Source: Holophagales bacterium
GTDB lineage: Bacteria; Acidobacteriota; Holophagae; Holophagales; Holophagaceae
Direction of reading: 5' to 3'
Assembly (NCBI GenBank): GCA_031283145.1
Contig: JAITCJ010000106.1
Location: 1 to 7,003, forward strand
DNA: 7,003 bases
The notes under the pieces are model-generated. The model was given only the letters and a program-made list of their open reading frames with translations. It was not told where the DNA came from and searched no databases. The position numbers were made by a program, and so were the translations under genes. Position 1 is the stretch's first letter, and each line of letters starts with the position of its first letter. Below, piece by piece: positions 6,746-7,003 of the stretch.

Positions 6746-6774
6746 TTTGGCAGGGGTTTGCATCCCCTGCCAAA
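6746..6774. repeat. 11-bp perfect inverted repeat
   Basis: Arms TTTGGCAGGGG (6746-6756) and CCCCTGCCAAA (6764-6774) enclose a 7-base loop. No T run follows on either strand, so a terminator is unlikely. Confidence 0.6.
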
Positions 6775-6794
6775 CATCTGCCCCGCAATGATAC

Positions 6795-6812
6795 CCCGCC
6801 TTTTAAGGCGGG
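6795..6812. repeat. 8-bp GC-rich inverted repeat
   Basis: CCCGCCTT (6795-6802) and AAGGCGGG (6805-6812) pair around two bases; a realistic hairpin would use the six outer pairs and a TTTTAA loop. Confidence 0.5.
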
Positions 6813-6824
6813 ACGCTTGGCTGT

Positions 6825-6842
6825 TCCGGCCTGAAGGCCGGA
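6825..6842. repeat. 8-bp GC-rich inverted repeat
   Basis: TCCGGCCT (6825-6832) and AGGCCGGA (6835-6842) pair around GA. It follows the previous palindrome after twelve bases. Confidence 0.5.
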
Positions 6843-6863
6843 TGTCATACCAAATCATATTGC

Positions 6864-6889
6864 TGTTGTGCAAAAGCGGTAGCACAACA
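6864..6889. repeat. 8-bp inverted repeat with 10-base loop
   Basis: TGTTGTGC (6864-6871) and GCACAACA (6882-6889) pair perfectly. It lies between the GC-rich pair of hairpins and the long palindrome at the window end. Confidence 0.45.
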
Positions 6890-6948
6890 TGCCGCAAACA
6901 GCCGCATTCGCACGAGCATTTGTAGCATTGGCAATGGGAACTGGTATT

Positions 6949-6996
6949 ATACCAACTTGCAATCAAACGGCATTACGTTTGATTGCAAGTTGGTAT
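6949..6996. mobile_element. 48-bp palindromic element with 21-bp perfect stem, MITE-like
   Basis: Arms 6949-6969 and 6976-6996 are perfect inverted copies with a 6-base loop. The ends (ATACCAACTTGCAATCA) match the left end of the 101-bp element at 140-240 at 13 of 17 positions, the differences all being transitions. Both can be read as TA-CCAA...TTGG-TA. It is probably a minimal member of the same family. A lone ATACCAA at 6847-6853 could be the left end of a longer, 150-bp form sharing the right end. Confidence 0.6.
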
Positions 6997-7003
6997 GGCG
7001 GCG

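Larger units (their letters stand above)
6588..7003. other. Gene-free region packed with palindromes
   Basis: No frame here looks like a real gene on either strand; the longer ones simply pass through inverted repeats. The stretch carries seven separate palindromes, listed individually, and presumably the promoter of the efflux operon. A TATACA hexamer at 6666-6671 on the minus strand is a possible -10, but no -35 is seen at the right distance. Confidence 0.6.

Noticed and set aside
6685..6966. 93-codon minus-strand frame in the palindrome region
   Set aside because: It is made almost entirely of inverted-repeat DNA, has no recognisable motif and no good ribosome binding site.
6595..6996. 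Possible CRISPR array
   Set aside because: The palindromes differ in sequence and spacing; there are no regular repeats with unique spacers.
6889..7003. Plus-strand ATG frame open to the window end with a hydrophobic start
   Set aside because: The ATG lies at the edge of a hairpin without a ribosome binding site, and the frame passes through the 21-bp palindrome.

Overview
The window holds a heavy-metal efflux operon on the minus strand, set between gene-poor DNA full of palindromic repeats. Reading the minus strand, the order is: a small exported His/Cys protein (stop at 6222), an outer-membrane factor (to 4833), a His-rich lipoprotein-type periplasmic adaptor (to 3670) and a 1,030-residue RND pump (to 588). 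This is the czcI-czcC-czcB-czcA order. The three pump genes are tightly packed: the first junction is an ATGA overlap and the second an 11-base overlap, so they are very probably co-transcribed and translationally coupled. The assembled product would be a tripartite envelope complex that moves metal ions from periplasm or cytoplasm to the outside, driven by protons. No regulator gene lies in the window.

Which metal is moved cannot be settled. The pump is of the HME class by its TM4 motif (VDAA..MVEN, as in CusA). By alignment from memory, the three cleft methionines of CusA are Leu, Asp and Glu here, and the TM10 glutamate is Gln. Together with the His-rich adaptor and the CzcI-like small protein, this leans towards Zn/Co/Ni/Cd-type cations rather than Cu/Ag. 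That is an inference.

The left side (1-587) carries the apparent 3' end of a plus-strand gene (stop at 64-66), a 101-bp inverted-repeat element of MITE type (140-240), and a broken plus-strand lipoprotein gene whose Ig-like (BIG2) domain stops where a REP-like repeat begins (517). The right side (6588-7003) has no convincing gene but holds seven palindromes in about 400 bases, including 19-bp and 21-bp perfect stems and a second copy of the REP-like repeat. The two REP-like copies lie in the same orientation on either side of the whole operon and show a compensatory base change in their stem.

The organism is a diderm bacterium (TolC-type protein, tripartite pump) with fairly balanced base composition and many small dispersed palindromes. 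The BIG2 lipoprotein fragment with a loose lipobox would fit a spirochaete such as a Treponema, but BIG2 domains occur in many phyla, so this placement is weak.
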